Shown here: piece after piece, positions 17,097 through 25,161 of the stretch | How positions within the stretch are numbered: position 1 is the stretch's first letter | Layout of the letters: every line of letters begins with the position of its first letter | NCBI RefSeq assembly: GCF_000199675.1 | Contig: NC_014960.1 | Location: 1,116,001-1,180,000 of the forward strand | Direction of reading: 5' to 3' | Length of the DNA stretch: 64,000 nt | Origin: Anaerolinea thermophila UNI-1 | GTDB lineage: Bacteria > Chloroflexota > Anaerolineae > Anaerolineales > Anaerolineaceae | Notes under the pieces: generated by a model | Told to the model about the DNA's origin: nothing | Seen by the model: only the letters and a program-made list of their open reading frames with translations | Databases searched by the model: none | Program-made: the position numbers and the translations under genes

Positions 17097-17528
17097 ATGG
17101 CAGTGGAAAAAACTTTTGTGTTGAAAGGAAAACCCGAATCGCAATGGCTCCTGGTGGATGCCACCGGTAAGGGCTTGGGGCGATTGGCTACGCAAATTGC
17201 CCACTATCTGATGGGCAAACATAAGCCAACCTATACCCCTGGCGTGGACATGGGCGATTATGTGGTCGTGATCAACGCTTTGCAACTGGATATTCCCAAA
17301 GAGCGCTTGACCACCAAGATTTACTATCGCCATTCCAATTATCCGGGTGGGTTGAAGGCGATCAGTCTGCGCGATCAGTTGCAGAAACACCCCGAGCGGG
17401 TGATTCGCGCGGCGGTATGGGGTATGCTCCCGCACAACAAACTGGGGCGTCGCCTGATCGAAAAACTCAAGGTGTACCCTGGCAGTGAGCACCCGCACGC
17501 TGCTCAAAAGCCGACCCCGGTTGCGTAG
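17097..17528 (+). CDS. rplM: 50S ribosomal protein L13
   Basis: L13 is an early 50S assembly protein. Motifs WLLVDATGKGLGRLATQIA, the YYRHSNYPGGLKAI segment and RAVWGMLPHNKLGRRL are all present in 143 residues. It forms the usual pair with rpsI, 15 bp downstream. Confidence 0.97.
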   Translation: MAVEKTFVLKGKPESQWLLVDATGKGLGRLATQIAHYLMGKHKPTYTPGVDMGDYVVVINALQLDIPKERLTTKIYYRHSNYPGGLKAISLRDQLQKHPERVIRAAVWGMLPHNKLGRRLIEKLKVYPGSEHPHAAQKPTPVA

Positions 17529-17543
17529 GAGAGTGGAGGAATT

Positions 17544-17939
17544 ATGTCCGTTCAGTATTATGAAGGTGTTGGGCGTCGCAAAGAAGCCACCGCGCGTGTG
17601 CGCGTGATGAGCGGTAACGGCAAATTCATCGTCAACGACAAACCCGCCGAGGATTATTTCACCCGTCTGGGCGATCTGGAAGCCATCCTGGCGCCTTTGG
17701 CAGCGGCTGGTGAAGATCGCTCCCGCCTCGATATCACCGTCCAGGTGAAGGGTGGGGGTGTGACTGGCCAGACCGATGCGGTGAAACTGGGCATGGCGCG
17801 TGCGTTGGTGAAGATGAACGCCGATCTGGTTGCCGTGATGCGCAAGTACGGCTTCCTGACCCGGGATGCTCGCGTCAAGGAACGCAAGAAACCCGGTCTC
17901 AAGCGCGCTCGCAAGGCTCCTACCTACACCAAGCGTTAA
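17544..17939 (+). CDS. rpsI: 30S ribosomal protein S9
   Basis: S9 reaches toward the P-site tRNA with its C-terminal tail. The family start YYEGVGRRKEATARVRV and the conserved end RKKPGLKRARKAPTYTKR are present; the terminal KR is the tRNA-contacting part. 131 residues. It closes the ribosomal protein cluster; a terminator follows after 21 bp. Confidence 0.97.
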   Translation: MSVQYYEGVGRRKEATARVRVMSGNGKFIVNDKPAEDYFTRLGDLEAILAPLAAAGEDRSRLDITVQVKGGGVTGQTDAVKLGMARALVKMNADLVAVMRKYGFLTRDARVKERKKPGLKRARKAPTYTKR

Positions 17940-17960
17940 ATCGGTTTCATCGGGAATCGA

Positions 17961-17993
17961 AAACCGCCAGTTCTCTGGAATTGGCGGTTTTTA
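17961..17993 (+). terminator. Rho-independent terminator after rpsI
   Basis: AAACCGCCAGTTC (from 17961) pairs with GGAATTGGCGGTTT (to 17990) and runs into TTTTTAT. This marks the end of the ribosomal protein transcript. Confidence 0.85.
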
Positions 17994-18010
17994 TGTTTTG
18001 CGGGGTATGT

Positions 18011-18019
18011 GGGCGAAAA
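18011..18019 (+). repeat. Left 9-bp target site duplication of the IS
   Basis: GGGCGAAAA directly precedes the left inverted repeat and is repeated exactly at 18938-18946. A perfect copy indicates a recent or at least undisturbed insertion. Confidence 0.85.
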
Positions 18020-18937
18020 TGCTCTGTTGCAATCATGGTTGAAATGTGGTAAACATACGGTATGACCACACGAGAAAGCAGATACGTCCGAGTGGCGAGG
18101 ATCGCCTACCGGCTTGCCAAACAAGCATTACCGATGTATTCACATGCCAAGAGTCCCCATCACTTCACGTTGCCGCAGTTGGGGGCCTGTGTTTTGTTGA
18201 TGTTCTACCTGAATCTCAGCTATCGCGACATGGAAGAATGGCTGCTGGCAAGCGATGCGGTTGGTAAGGAGCTGGAATTACCGCGTGTTCCCGATCATAC
18301 GACCCTGCAACGTACCTACGCCAAGATACGCAAAGCGGATTGGATGCGCATGAACGAGACCTTGCTCGAGGAAATCGGACGGCCTGAAGAAGAAGGGGTG
18401 GCTGCCGATAGTACCGGCTTCTCACCCGGCCCGGCCAGTTCTTACTACCAAAGCCGTTCGGGAAAAGCCTATCGCCACTGGGCGAAGGGCGTTTATGCCG
18501 TTGGAATTGTCTCGCAATTCATCCTTGCGATGCAATCCGGCTGGGGTCCAGGTAGCGATGCCCCTTATCTGGGCTATCTGCGCCGCAAAGCCAGGCGGTT
18601 TGCCAAACGTCGGGCTTGGGTCTTGCTGGCCGATTCAGGGTTCGATGGTCGGACTGTCCGGCCTCAAGACTTGATTCCACCCGTTCGGCGAGGTGGAAAT
18701 TTGCTGGCCCCTGAACGACGAGCAAGAAGCGAGCTTGTCTCTGCGGCTCGCCTGGATGGTCTCTATGGTCAACGCTGGAAGACCGAAACCGTGAATTCGG
18801 TCATCAAGCGCAAATTCGGGCAAGCCATCCGCTCGCGGAAACGCAGCCTGCAAAACCGAGAACCGATTATCAAAGGACTGGTCTACAACATACACCGCTA
18901 GGTGTATCTCTTCCTAACCTATCTTTGCAACAGAGCA
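18020..18937 (+). mobile_element. IS5-like insertion sequence, 918 bp
   Basis: The ends are a perfect 13-bp inverted repeat, TGCTCTGTTGCAA at 18020-18032 and TTGCAACAGAGCA at 18925-18937, flanked by a 9-bp direct repeat GGGCGAAAA. One intact transposase gene fills the element. Size, one-gene layout, and a DDE transposase with a Y-x2-R-x3-E-x6-K signature fit the IS4/IS5 superfamily; a 9-bp duplication is seen in the IS903 type of IS5. Exact subgroup is not determinable here. Confidence 0.9.
18062..18901 (+). CDS. DDE transposase of the IS5-like element
   Basis: The 279-residue product should catalyse cut-and-paste or copy transposition of the element. Candidate catalytic residues are Asp in AADSTGFS, Asp in LLADSGFDG and Glu in YGQRWKTETVNSVIKRKFG, which also carries the Y-R-E-K signature (Y, then R at +3, E at +7, K at +14). 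The frame is intact from ATG to stop, so the element may be active. No obvious ribosome binding site precedes the ATG, which is 30 bp inside the left repeat. Confidence 0.88.
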   Translation: MTTRESRYVRVARIAYRLAKQALPMYSHAKSPHHFTLPQLGACVLLMFYLNLSYRDMEEWLLASDAVGKELELPRVPDHTTLQRTYAKIRKADWMRMNETLLEEIGRPEEEGVAADSTGFSPGPASSYYQSRSGKAYRHWAKGVYAVGIVSQFILAMQSGWGPGSDAPYLGYLRRKARRFAKRRAWVLLADSGFDGRTVRPQDLIPPVRRGGNLLAPERRARSELVSAARLDGLYGQRWKTETVNSVIKRKFGQAIRSRKRSLQNREPIIKGLVYNIHR

Positions 18938-18946
18938 GGGCGAAAA
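18938..18946 (+). repeat. Right 9-bp target site duplication of the IS
   Basis: GGGCGAAAA, identical to 18011-18019. It ends two bases before the stop codon complement of the minus-strand DUF302 gene. Confidence 0.85.
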
Positions 18947-18948
18947 AG

Positions 18949-19413
18949 TTATTCCAGGGTTTCCGAATGCAGGCGTTTCCACCCTTTTTCGGGGTCGTTG
19001 GGCGTGTAATTGCCTTCCCGCAAACGCTGGGCTACCCTTAACAGCACCTGCTGAATTTCTTCGGCAATTTCACGGGCAATGTTGTCCTCCAAAGCGTTGC
19101 AGGAGACAATTTCAAGAGGGTCGGCAAACCTCACTACCACGCGATCCCCCAGTGATTCCACGGAGATGTTGCAGGGTAGCATCAGTCCAATGCGGGGATC
19201 GTGCTGTAAAGCACGGTGAACAATGGGAGGGTTGTACGCGCCTAGAATCGAGTAAGGGCGAAAATCCACATTCATTTTCTTTTTCAGTGTGGCTGAGACG
19301 TCAATGTGGGTAACTACCCCAAACCCTTCCTCTTTGAGAACTCTGGAAACGATCTCCAGAGCCTGGGGATAAGAAAGGAAAAGCACCACTTCAAAAGGAT
19401 TTTCCGGGGTCAT
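18949..19413 (-). CDS. DUF302 family protein
   Basis: The 154-residue soluble product has the DUF302 pattern: a first half with VSRVLKEEGFGVVTHIDVSA, then the FRPYSILGAYNPPIVHRAL core and LMLPCNISVES. The family is widespread but its biochemical role is not settled. An AAGGTGG ribosome binding site precedes the ATG on the minus strand. The IS inserted two bases after its stop codon, so the coding sequence survives but any terminator it had was displaced. Confidence 0.85.
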   Translation of the reverse strand: MTPENPFEVVLFLSYPQALEIVSRVLKEEGFGVVTHIDVSATLKKKMNVDFRPYSILGAYNPPIVHRALQHDPRIGLMLPCNISVESLGDRVVVRFADPLEIVSCNALEDNIAREIAEEIQQVLLRVAQRLREGNYTPNDPEKGWKRLHSETLE

Positions 19414-19428
19414 GCCACCTTTTCCATC

Positions 19429-19437
19429 TGGTAAAAT
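19429..19437 (+). promoter_or_regulatory. Possible extended -10 promoter for mazG
   Basis: TGGTAAAAT is an extended -10 element like those at 1281 and 50671 in this window. No good -35 box lies 17 bp upstream. Start near 19444, leader about 50 nt. Confidence 0.35.
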
Positions 19438-19494
19438 GTCCTTGCTAATTTTACTCGATTTCCGGTAATGGTGAGATTGGAGGTCAAAAACGAC

Positions 19495-20958
19495 ATGTTT
19501 GAACAGGGAATTACCATCCTGGGGCTTGGTCCCGGTGCACCAGAAATGTTAACGCTACAAGCCTGGCGTCATTTGCAGTCCATTCCTGAAATCTACCTGC
19601 GCACCCGTGCACACCCGGTGGTAGCAGGTTTTCCTTCAACCTTACAGGTACATTCCTTTGATGAAGTTTACGAACAGAGCAATAACTTTAGCGAGGTGTA
19701 TCGGACGATTGTGGAGCGCGTCCTTGAAGAGGCACAAAGGAATGGCACAGTGACTTACGCTGTTCCAGGGCATCCCTTTGTGGCAGAAGCCACTGTGCCG
19801 GAAATCGTCCGCCGGGCGAGAGAGTTGCACATCCCCGTTCGGGTAATTGAGGGGGTTAGTTTCCTTGAACCGGTGTTTACCGCTCTGGAAATTGACCCGT
19901 TTCCGCGTGCAGTTCTGGTGGATGCGCTGGAATTGGGCGCATTACACGTCCCAAACTTTCCCACGGATGTGCCTGCTCTCATTGCCCAGATTTACAGTCG
20001 TCAGATTGCTTCTGAAGTCAAACTGACCCTCAATGCCTTCTACCCGGATGAGTTTCGCGTCCGCCTGGTGCATGCTGCAGGTACGCCCCAGCAAAAAGTG
20101 GAAGACCTCGCCCTGTATGAGATTGACCGCAGTCCCCATATCGGGTTACTCACCGCGCTTTACCTTCCCCCTCTGGATGAAGCCACTTCCATGGAAGCCT
20201 TTCTTGAGATTGTAGCCCATCTGCGGGCTCCGGATGGCTGTCCCTGGGACCGCGAGCAGACCCTGCAAAGTTTAGGCCCCATGCTCCTGGAAGAAACCTA
20301 TGAAGTCCTGGAGGCGTTGGATCAGGAACATGTGGAGAATTTGCAGGAAGAATTAGGGGATGTGCTTTTACTGATTTCCATGCTCAGTCAGATTGCCAGC
20401 GAAGAGGGATATTTTGCTTTCCCCCAGGTAGTACAGGGGATTCACCGCAAAATTGTTCGCCGGCATCCTCATGTCTTTGGGGATGTGGACCTTAAGGATT
20501 CGCGCGGGGTTTTGCGAAATTGGGAAAAACTTAAAGAAGCCGAGAGAAAAGAAAATGGTACTGCGGAGCAAAAGGGGATTCTGGACGGTGTCTCGAAGGC
20601 TTTGCCATCGCTGGTCCGTGCGCAGGAATATCAGAGCCGTGCGGCACATGTGGGCTTTGATTGGAGCGATATTCAGGGAGTGAGGGAAAAAGTTATGGAA
20701 GAATGGGAAGAGCTCCGTCAGGCAAATTCCCCTGAAGAAATTGAAAAAGAAGTGGGCGATTTATTGTTTGCTGTCGTGAATCTTTCTCGTTGGTACAAGG
20801 TAGATGCAGAAACAGCCCTGCGGAAAGCCAATGAGCGTTTTATGGCGCGTTTCAAGCATATCGAACAGGAAGCGCGGGTGATGGGGAAACCACTGGCAGA
20901 CCTTACTATGGACGAAATGGAGAACCTCTGGCAGCAAGCCAAACGTCGGGGAAAATAA
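19495..20958 (+). CDS. mazG: YabN-type fusion: tetrapyrrole methylase-like domain plus MazG NTP pyrophosphohydrolase
   Basis: The C-terminal MazG part hydrolyses nucleoside triphosphates to monophosphates, a house-cleaning role. The N-terminal half (about residues 1-225) has the SAM-dependent methylase-like fold, opening with ITILGLGPGAPEMLTL. The MazG domain shows GCPWDREQT, EETYEVLEA and EELGDVLLL, and a second EKEVGDLLFAVVNLSRW. 487 residues from the ATG at 19495, chosen because GGAGG lies 11 nt upstream; an in-frame ATG at 19468 would add nine residues but has no ribosome binding site. A perfect terminator follows. Confidence 0.92.
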   Translation: MFEQGITILGLGPGAPEMLTLQAWRHLQSIPEIYLRTRAHPVVAGFPSTLQVHSFDEVYEQSNNFSEVYRTIVERVLEEAQRNGTVTYAVPGHPFVAEATVPEIVRRARELHIPVRVIEGVSFLEPVFTALEIDPFPRAVLVDALELGALHVPNFPTDVPALIAQIYSRQIASEVKLTLNAFYPDEFRVRLVHAAGTPQQKVEDLALYEIDRSPHIGLLTALYLPPLDEATSMEAFLEIVAHLRAPDGCPWDREQTLQSLGPMLLEETYEVLEALDQEHVENLQEELGDVLLLISMLSQIASEEGYFAFPQVVQGIHRKIVRRHPHVFGDVDLKDSRGVLRNWEKLKEAERKENGTAEQKGILDGVSKALPSLVRAQEYQSRAAHVGFDWSDIQGVREKVMEEWEELRQANSPEEIEKEVGDLLFAVVNLSRWYKVDAETALRKANERFMARFKHIEQEARVMGKPLADLTMDEMENLWQQAKRRGK

Positions 20959-20981
20959 ACTTGAGGGGAGTAAAGGGTCTC

Positions 20982-21015
20982 TCAGAGAGAACTTTCCGGT
21001 TCTCTCTGATTTTTT
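20982..21015 (+). terminator. Rho-independent terminator after mazG
   Basis: TCAGAGAGAAC (20982-20992) pairs perfectly with GTTCTCTCTGA (20999-21009), followed by TTTTTT. Confidence 0.9.
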
Positions 21016-21057
21016 AAATAAAATTCAACATGAAAATTAATAAAATCAAAAAAAATA

Positions 21058-21085
21058 TTGACAAAAATAAAAATTGATGTATGAT
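21058..21085 (+). promoter_or_regulatory. Near-consensus sigma-70 promoter in an AT-rich block
   Basis: TTGACA (21058-21063) and TATGAT (21080-21085) are 16 bp apart. The surrounding 21010-21105 is strikingly AT-rich, with A-tracts upstream of the -35 box that could act as an UP element. It should drive the gene at 21115 strongly. Confidence 0.85.
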
Positions 21086-21114
21086 TATTAAAGAATATTA
21101 AAAAGGAGTTCATC

Positions 21115-22314
21115 ATGAGTGCTTTTGAACAGCGCTTCACCTTTCCGGAAAATGGTTGGTTGGTGCTTCAAAGCCTGGGTGATGTCCTGATTCAGGGAGT
21201 AAAACAGCCGGATGTGCTTTTACGCATCCCTGAAGAGGGCATGGCTCAGGTTCAATCTCAGACAGACAGGCTCTTCATTTCCGCTCAATCGGATGTAGAA
21301 ATATTTGTGCCTGAGCAGGCAAAAATTCGCCTTGAAGGCGTAACCGGCGATGCTTCGGTGGTGGGGGTTCTGGGATATATGGAGATTGCCCGGGTGAATG
21401 GGGATTTAGCCATGCGCTCTTGCGATAAAGTGGATATAGGTGTTGTCAATGGAGATGTGGAGTTGCTCCAGGTGGCAGGTCCGATCGTTCTTCGGCGGGC
21501 GGGGGGTGATTTGTTTGTGGAAAGCCGTAACCGGGTCGTTGCTGAGCAAGTCGGCGGTGATGTGACGATCCGTGCGGATGGCCTGGTGCGAGCTAAAGCC
21601 GGCGGAGATTTGAATATCCAACTGATTTCTGTCAATGTAGAAGAGGTTCATGCTCGCTGTGGGGGTGATTTGTTGATTACTGCGCCATCTGGCCTGGGTG
21701 CCCAACTGGATGTCAACAGCGGAGGATTTTCTATAACCCTACGCTTGCCTGATCAGACTCTGAACCTTGACCAGCCACATTACAGCACTACCCTGGGAAA
21801 TGGAAAAACTCTGTTGCGCCTGGTTGCGGGTGGGGATGTTTCTGTTCAACTAGGCGATTCTATCCTGCAAGAGCAAAAAGTTCCCCGTAAGTCCTTTACC
21901 GCAGATTTTGTCGGAGGAATAGAAATACCAGACCTTTCCCCTTTTGTAGAGGATAAAATTCGCCAGAAAATGGAGCATGCGACGCGGAAAGCCGAAGAAC
22001 GTGCCCGTCGTGCTGAGGAACGGGTGCGTCGTGCTATGGAGCGGGTGGAGCAGGCACAGCGGCAAGTCCATCGCAGGAATAGATGGTTTGGATTCTGGTA
22101 TGAAGCCGGGAAAAATCCTGAGGATCCAGCCGTTCCGAAGCCGCCCGAAGTCCCCAAGGCTCCAGAAGCACCCGAAACCTTTGGCACTTCGTTTTCGCAG
22201 GTGACCAATGAGGAACGCTTACTGGTTCTGAAAATGCTTCAGGAGCATAAAATTACGGTGGAAGAGGCAGAGCAATTACTCGCCGTGCTGGATGGCGATT
22301 TGGATGTGGAATAG
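21115..22314 (+). CDS. Predicted beta-solenoid protein with basic coiled coil and YvlB/SHOCT-like C terminus
   Basis: Function unknown. Residues about 75-245 contain a run of [GN]GD[LV] motifs at roughly 17-19-residue spacing (GD at 78, 96, 113, 131, 148, 164, 183 and 240), as in DUF4097-type right-handed beta-solenoids. Residues 280-322 are a strongly basic, alanine-rich helix, followed by a Pro-rich linker (338-355) and a C-terminal NEERLLVLKMLQEHKITVEEAEQLL motif like that of YvlB. There is no signal peptide or membrane segment, so it is probably cytoplasmic. AAAAGGAG precedes the ATG, and the upstream promoter is the best in the window. Confidence 0.8.
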   Translation: MSAFEQRFTFPENGWLVLQSLGDVLIQGVKQPDVLLRIPEEGMAQVQSQTDRLFISAQSDVEIFVPEQAKIRLEGVTGDASVVGVLGYMEIARVNGDLAMRSCDKVDIGVVNGDVELLQVAGPIVLRRAGGDLFVESRNRVVAEQVGGDVTIRADGLVRAKAGGDLNIQLISVNVEEVHARCGGDLLITAPSGLGAQLDVNSGGFSITLRLPDQTLNLDQPHYSTTLGNGKTLLRLVAGGDVSVQLGDSILQEQKVPRKSFTADFVGGIEIPDLSPFVEDKIRQKMEHATRKAEERARRAEERVRRAMERVEQAQRQVHRRNRWFGFWYEAGKNPEDPAVPKPPEVPKAPEAPETFGTSFSQVTNEERLLVLKMLQEHKITVEEAEQLLAVLDGDLDVE

Positions 22315-22332
22315 CCTCCCCCATCTTTTAGC

Positions 22333-22366
22333 ACAATCTCCCCGCTAATTCAGGCGGGGAGATTGT
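22333..22366 (+). terminator. Strong hairpin, probable terminator, abutting a -10 box
   Basis: ACAATCTCCCCGC (22333-22345) pairs perfectly with GCGGGGAGATTGT (22354-22366). The tail is TATAAT rather than a T-run, so termination may be incomplete. The right arm overlaps the extended -10 element of the next gene. Confidence 0.55.
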
Positions 22367-22372
22367 TATAAT
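22364..22372 (+). promoter_or_regulatory. Extended -10 promoter giving a leaderless mRNA (22379 gene)
   Basis: TG-T-TATAAT, with TATAAT at 22367-22372 and the ATG only six bases later. Transcription would begin at or next to the start codon. Confidence 0.6.
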
Positions 22373-22378
22373 CAACCC

Positions 22379-22957
22379 ATGCGCATCAAGAAGGGTAAAT
22401 TCTTTTTTCTGGGGATTGCTCTGCTTCTGGGGGTGTTTCTCTGGGTATCTTTTCCTGCTCCCGTGCAACAATTGGCTGTTCCTCTCAAGGAATGGGGGCA
22501 TTCCTTTACCGAGGCACGCTTTTACATTCCCCAGTGGGGCTGGACAGGACGTTCAGTTAAATTGCGCGTAGTCCTGCAACAGGATGGGAGAGAAAAGCGT
22601 GTTGTTCGTGCCAGGATGGAAACTTCGCCAGAAGTCTCAGGCGGTGGTGAAGTCTCGCAGGTGGTACAAGGGGGAAAGTCGGTACAATTTTCCTGGCAAC
22701 TGACCAGTATGACACAGGGACGTAAAACCTGGCGGATTTGGTTATGGTCAGATGAACCTTCCGGGGAAGAGAGGCTGTTACTGGTACGTGAAGGTGAGTT
22801 GCTTCTCTTAGGTTTTTCTGGAATTACTGTGTCCTGGCTTCAAGGAATAATTCTCTTGGCGATGATTTTGTTTATCCTTCTTTGGGTGATGGGGCAAAAT
22901 CGCCAGACTCGTTCGTCAAGTGATTTGGTGAATTGTGATAAAATAAACAAGAATTGA
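22379..22957 (+). CDS. Small membrane protein of unknown function
   Basis: I do not recognise a family. The 192-residue product has an N-terminal hydrophobic segment (about residues 9-26, FFFLGIALLLGVFLWVSF), an extracytoplasmic-looking beta-rich middle with several Trp residues, and a C-terminal membrane segment (about 150-172). It lies upstream of nuoA in the same direction, but the 72-bp gap with its own promoter means co-function is not implied. No ribosome binding site is present; the mRNA is probably leaderless. Confidence 0.65.
   Translation: MRIKKGKFFFLGIALLLGVFLWVSFPAPVQQLAVPLKEWGHSFTEARFYIPQWGWTGRSVKLRVVLQQDGREKRVVRARMETSPEVSGGGEVSQVVQGGKSVQFSWQLTSMTQGRKTWRIWLWSDEPSGEERLLLVREGELLLLGFSGITVSWLQGIILLAMILFILLWVMGQNRQTRSSSDLVNCDKINKN
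22936..22944 (+). promoter_or_regulatory. Possible extended -10 promoter for the nuo operon
   Basis: TGATAAAAT inside the last codons of the preceding gene. There is no good -35 box. The implied leader before nuoA is about 80 nt. Confidence 0.4.
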
Positions 22958-23029
22958 ATATGCTGAACACGGGATGGGGTCACTGCGTGGCAGGAAATCC
23001 CGAAAATTTTTCTCATTCGAGGAGTCTCC

Positions 23030-23386
23030 ATGTTGACTGCGTGGCTGTATATTGGCATCTTCCTTGTTGTTGCGGTGCTCTTGCCAGCGGTGGCAATTGG
23101 ACTGGCGGGCATTCTGGCACCTAAAAAACCCAATCCGATTAAAACCTCTGTGTACGAATGTGGTATCGAAGTCGCCGGGCCAGCGCGTGTTCAGATTAAA
23201 GCACAGTACTACATTTATGCTCTGGTGTTTCTGGTATTCGATGTAGAAATGGTTTTGCTGTTCCCCTGGGCAGTTGCATTCAAGCAACTGCCTCTTTTTG
23301 CGGTATTTGAGGGAATCCTTTTCCTGCTGATTTTGCTGGGCGGTTTGCTCTATGCCTGGCGAAAAGGCGCGCTGGAATGGTTTTAA
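23030..23386 (+). CDS. nuoA: NADH-quinone oxidoreductase subunit A (complex I)
   Basis: NuoA is a three-helix membrane subunit next to the quinone site. The 118-residue product has the family loop KTSVYECGIEVAGPARVQIK, whose Cys-bearing segment lies at the quinone/antiporter junction, and the second-helix motif YALVFLVFDVEMVLLFPWA. GAGGAG precedes the ATG. It opens a membrane-arm-only nuo operon; nuoB, C and D, which normally follow, are absent. Confidence 0.95.
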   Translation: MLTAWLYIGIFLVVAVLLPAVAIGLAGILAPKKPNPIKTSVYECGIEVAGPARVQIKAQYYIYALVFLVFDVEMVLLFPWAVAFKQLPLFAVFEGILFLLILLGGLLYAWRKGALEWF

Positions 23387-23398
23387 TTGGAGAGGTGT

Positions 23399-24619
23399 AT
23401 GAGCAACTGGCTTGAAAACCCAATCCAATGGATTGCTGAATGGCTGCGCTCTGTGCTGATTGGGTGGGGCATTCTGCCCTCTGTTGTAGATGTAATTTTG
23501 ATGTTCCTGGGTGCTGCCATTCTGGCTACGGTGGCTTTGCTCTGGGTGCTCTTCCTCATCTGGTTTGAGCGCAAACTCATTGGGCGCATCCAGGACCGCT
23601 TTGGACCGAATCGGGTGGGCCCCTGGGGAATTTTTCAATCCATTGCCGACATGATTAAGATTTTCACCAAAGAGTACATTACTCCCCAGGGTGCTGATAA
23701 GGTCATCTACAATCTGGCGCCGATTGTGGCAGTGGCTTCGGTGTTGCTCATCTGGGCAATTTTGCCCTTCACGATGAGCATCATGGGGGTCAACTTGAAC
23801 GTGGGAGTGGTGTATGTGATTGCTGTGGGTGGCTTTGGGGTGCTTGCCATTCTCATGGCGGGGTATGCCTCGAACAACAAGTATGCCTTTCTGGGAGCGT
23901 CCCGCTCAGTGGCTCAACTGATTTCCTACGAAGTCCCTATGGTGGTTTCTCTGCTTATTCCCGTCCTTCTGGCGGGTTCGATGGGACTGAATGACATTGT
24001 GAAAGCCCAGTCGGTGCCGTATCTGGTAGCGGCTCCCATTGCCGCGCTGGTGTTCTTTGTTACTTCAATGGCAGAAACCGGTAGAGCACCTTTCGACCTG
24101 GTGGAAGCCGAGTCTGAACTGGTGGCAGGGTATAACACCGAGTACTCCGGGTTGAAGTTTGGTATGTTCTTTGTGGGGGAATTTCTGCACTCCTTTACCG
24201 CCGCGCTATTATTTGCTGTCCTGTTCCTTGGCGGGTGGCGTGGTCCCTTTGTGGATCAGGTGCCGTTGCTGGGGCTGGTATATCTCTTTATAAAGACCTT
24301 TGTGATGTATTACCTGATCATTCTGGTACGGGGGTCTCTGCCACGCTTCCGCATTGACCAGATGATGGACCTGAACTGGAAGGTGTTGACCCCGCTTTCT
24401 ATCTTGTCTTTCCTGGTTACGGCAATCGTGGCAAAAGTGCTGGAAGGGCAATTCTTGTTCCAGGTGGTAGGCTTGCTGGTCGTCAATTTGCTGCTTCTTT
24501 TCCTGTTCATGGAATGGGGAGAGCGCCGTACCAAACGCCGCCGTCGTCCGATGGTGAGCGAACCGCGTCCGCTGGCTACGCCTGTGGCTTCTGATGAGAC
24601 TTCAGCGGCTCAATCCTGA
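23399..24619 (+). CDS. nuoH: NADH-quinone oxidoreductase subunit H
   Basis: NuoH forms much of the quinone chamber and joins the peripheral to the membrane arm. The diagnostic DRFGPNRVGPWGIFQSIAD (about residues 64-82) and the AETGRAPFDLVEAESELVAG loop are intact. At 406 residues it is longer than typical (about 325-350), with an N-terminal helix and a basic C-terminal tail. Start at 23399 is set by GGAGAGG; an in-frame TTG at 23387 overlaps that site. nuoI is missing between nuoH and nuoJ. Confidence 0.95.
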   Translation: MSNWLENPIQWIAEWLRSVLIGWGILPSVVDVILMFLGAAILATVALLWVLFLIWFERKLIGRIQDRFGPNRVGPWGIFQSIADMIKIFTKEYITPQGADKVIYNLAPIVAVASVLLIWAILPFTMSIMGVNLNVGVVYVIAVGGFGVLAILMAGYASNNKYAFLGASRSVAQLISYEVPMVVSLLIPVLLAGSMGLNDIVKAQSVPYLVAAPIAALVFFVTSMAETGRAPFDLVEAESELVAGYNTEYSGLKFGMFFVGEFLHSFTAALLFAVLFLGGWRGPFVDQVPLLGLVYLFIKTFVMYYLIILVRGSLPRFRIDQMMDLNWKVLTPLSILSFLVTAIVAKVLEGQFLFQVVGLLVVNLLLLFLFMEWGERRTKRRRRPMVSEPRPLATPVASDETSAAQS

Positions 24620-24633
24620 AACGGGAGTGATTC

Positions 24634-25152
24634 ATGAGCGCTTTACAAATCGTCTTCTTGTTGATTGCTCTGCTGACGTTATTCTCGGCTTCAATGGTTG
24701 TCTTTGCTCGTAAGACCATCCATTCGGCTTTCTGGTTGATTCTGGCGTTGTTTGGTGTAGCCGCAACTTTTGCCACGCTGGAGGCTTCTTTCTTTGCCGT
24801 CATTCAGGTGGCGGTGTATATCGGCGCCATTGCCATTCTCATCATTTTTGCAGTGATGCTCACCCGCCGTTCCATGGAGGAAACCGGCGATCAACTGCTC
24901 CCCGGTTGGGGTTGGGCGGCACTGGTGGTGCTAATTGCCTTTGGGGGGATAATTTATTTGCTGTTGCAGTGGCAGGGAGTGTTTCAGGCTCCGCAGGTGC
25001 TGACAGCCGGCGGAGAAAATCTGGAAGCGTTGGGAATCGCCTTGGTCATGCCCGACCGCTATGTCATTCCGTTTGAGGTGGCGTCGGTTTTGCTGGTTGC
25101 CGCGATGATCGGCGCAATTTATGTCGCGGGTGACCTCAAGAAACGTTCCTGA
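24634..25152 (+). CDS. nuoJ: NADH-quinone oxidoreductase subunit J
   Basis: NuoJ is a five-helix membrane subunit; its TM3 takes part in coupling. The family motif VQVAVYIGAIAILIIFAVMLT is visible across positions 49-69. 172 residues, preceded by ACGGGAGTG and ending 9 bp before nuoK. Confidence 0.94.
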   Translation: MSALQIVFLLIALLTLFSASMVVFARKTIHSAFWLILALFGVAATFATLEASFFAVIQVAVYIGAIAILIIFAVMLTRRSMEETGDQLLPGWGWAALVVLIAFGGIIYLLLQWQGVFQAPQVLTAGGENLEALGIALVMPDRYVIPFEVASVLLVAAMIGAIYVAGDLKKRS

Positions 25153-25161
25153 GGAGGACAT

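Noticed and set aside
22933..23000. The 22379 membrane protein as a complex I subunit
   Set aside because: It has its own promoter and no similarity to any Nuo subunit; a 72-bp gap separates it from nuoA.
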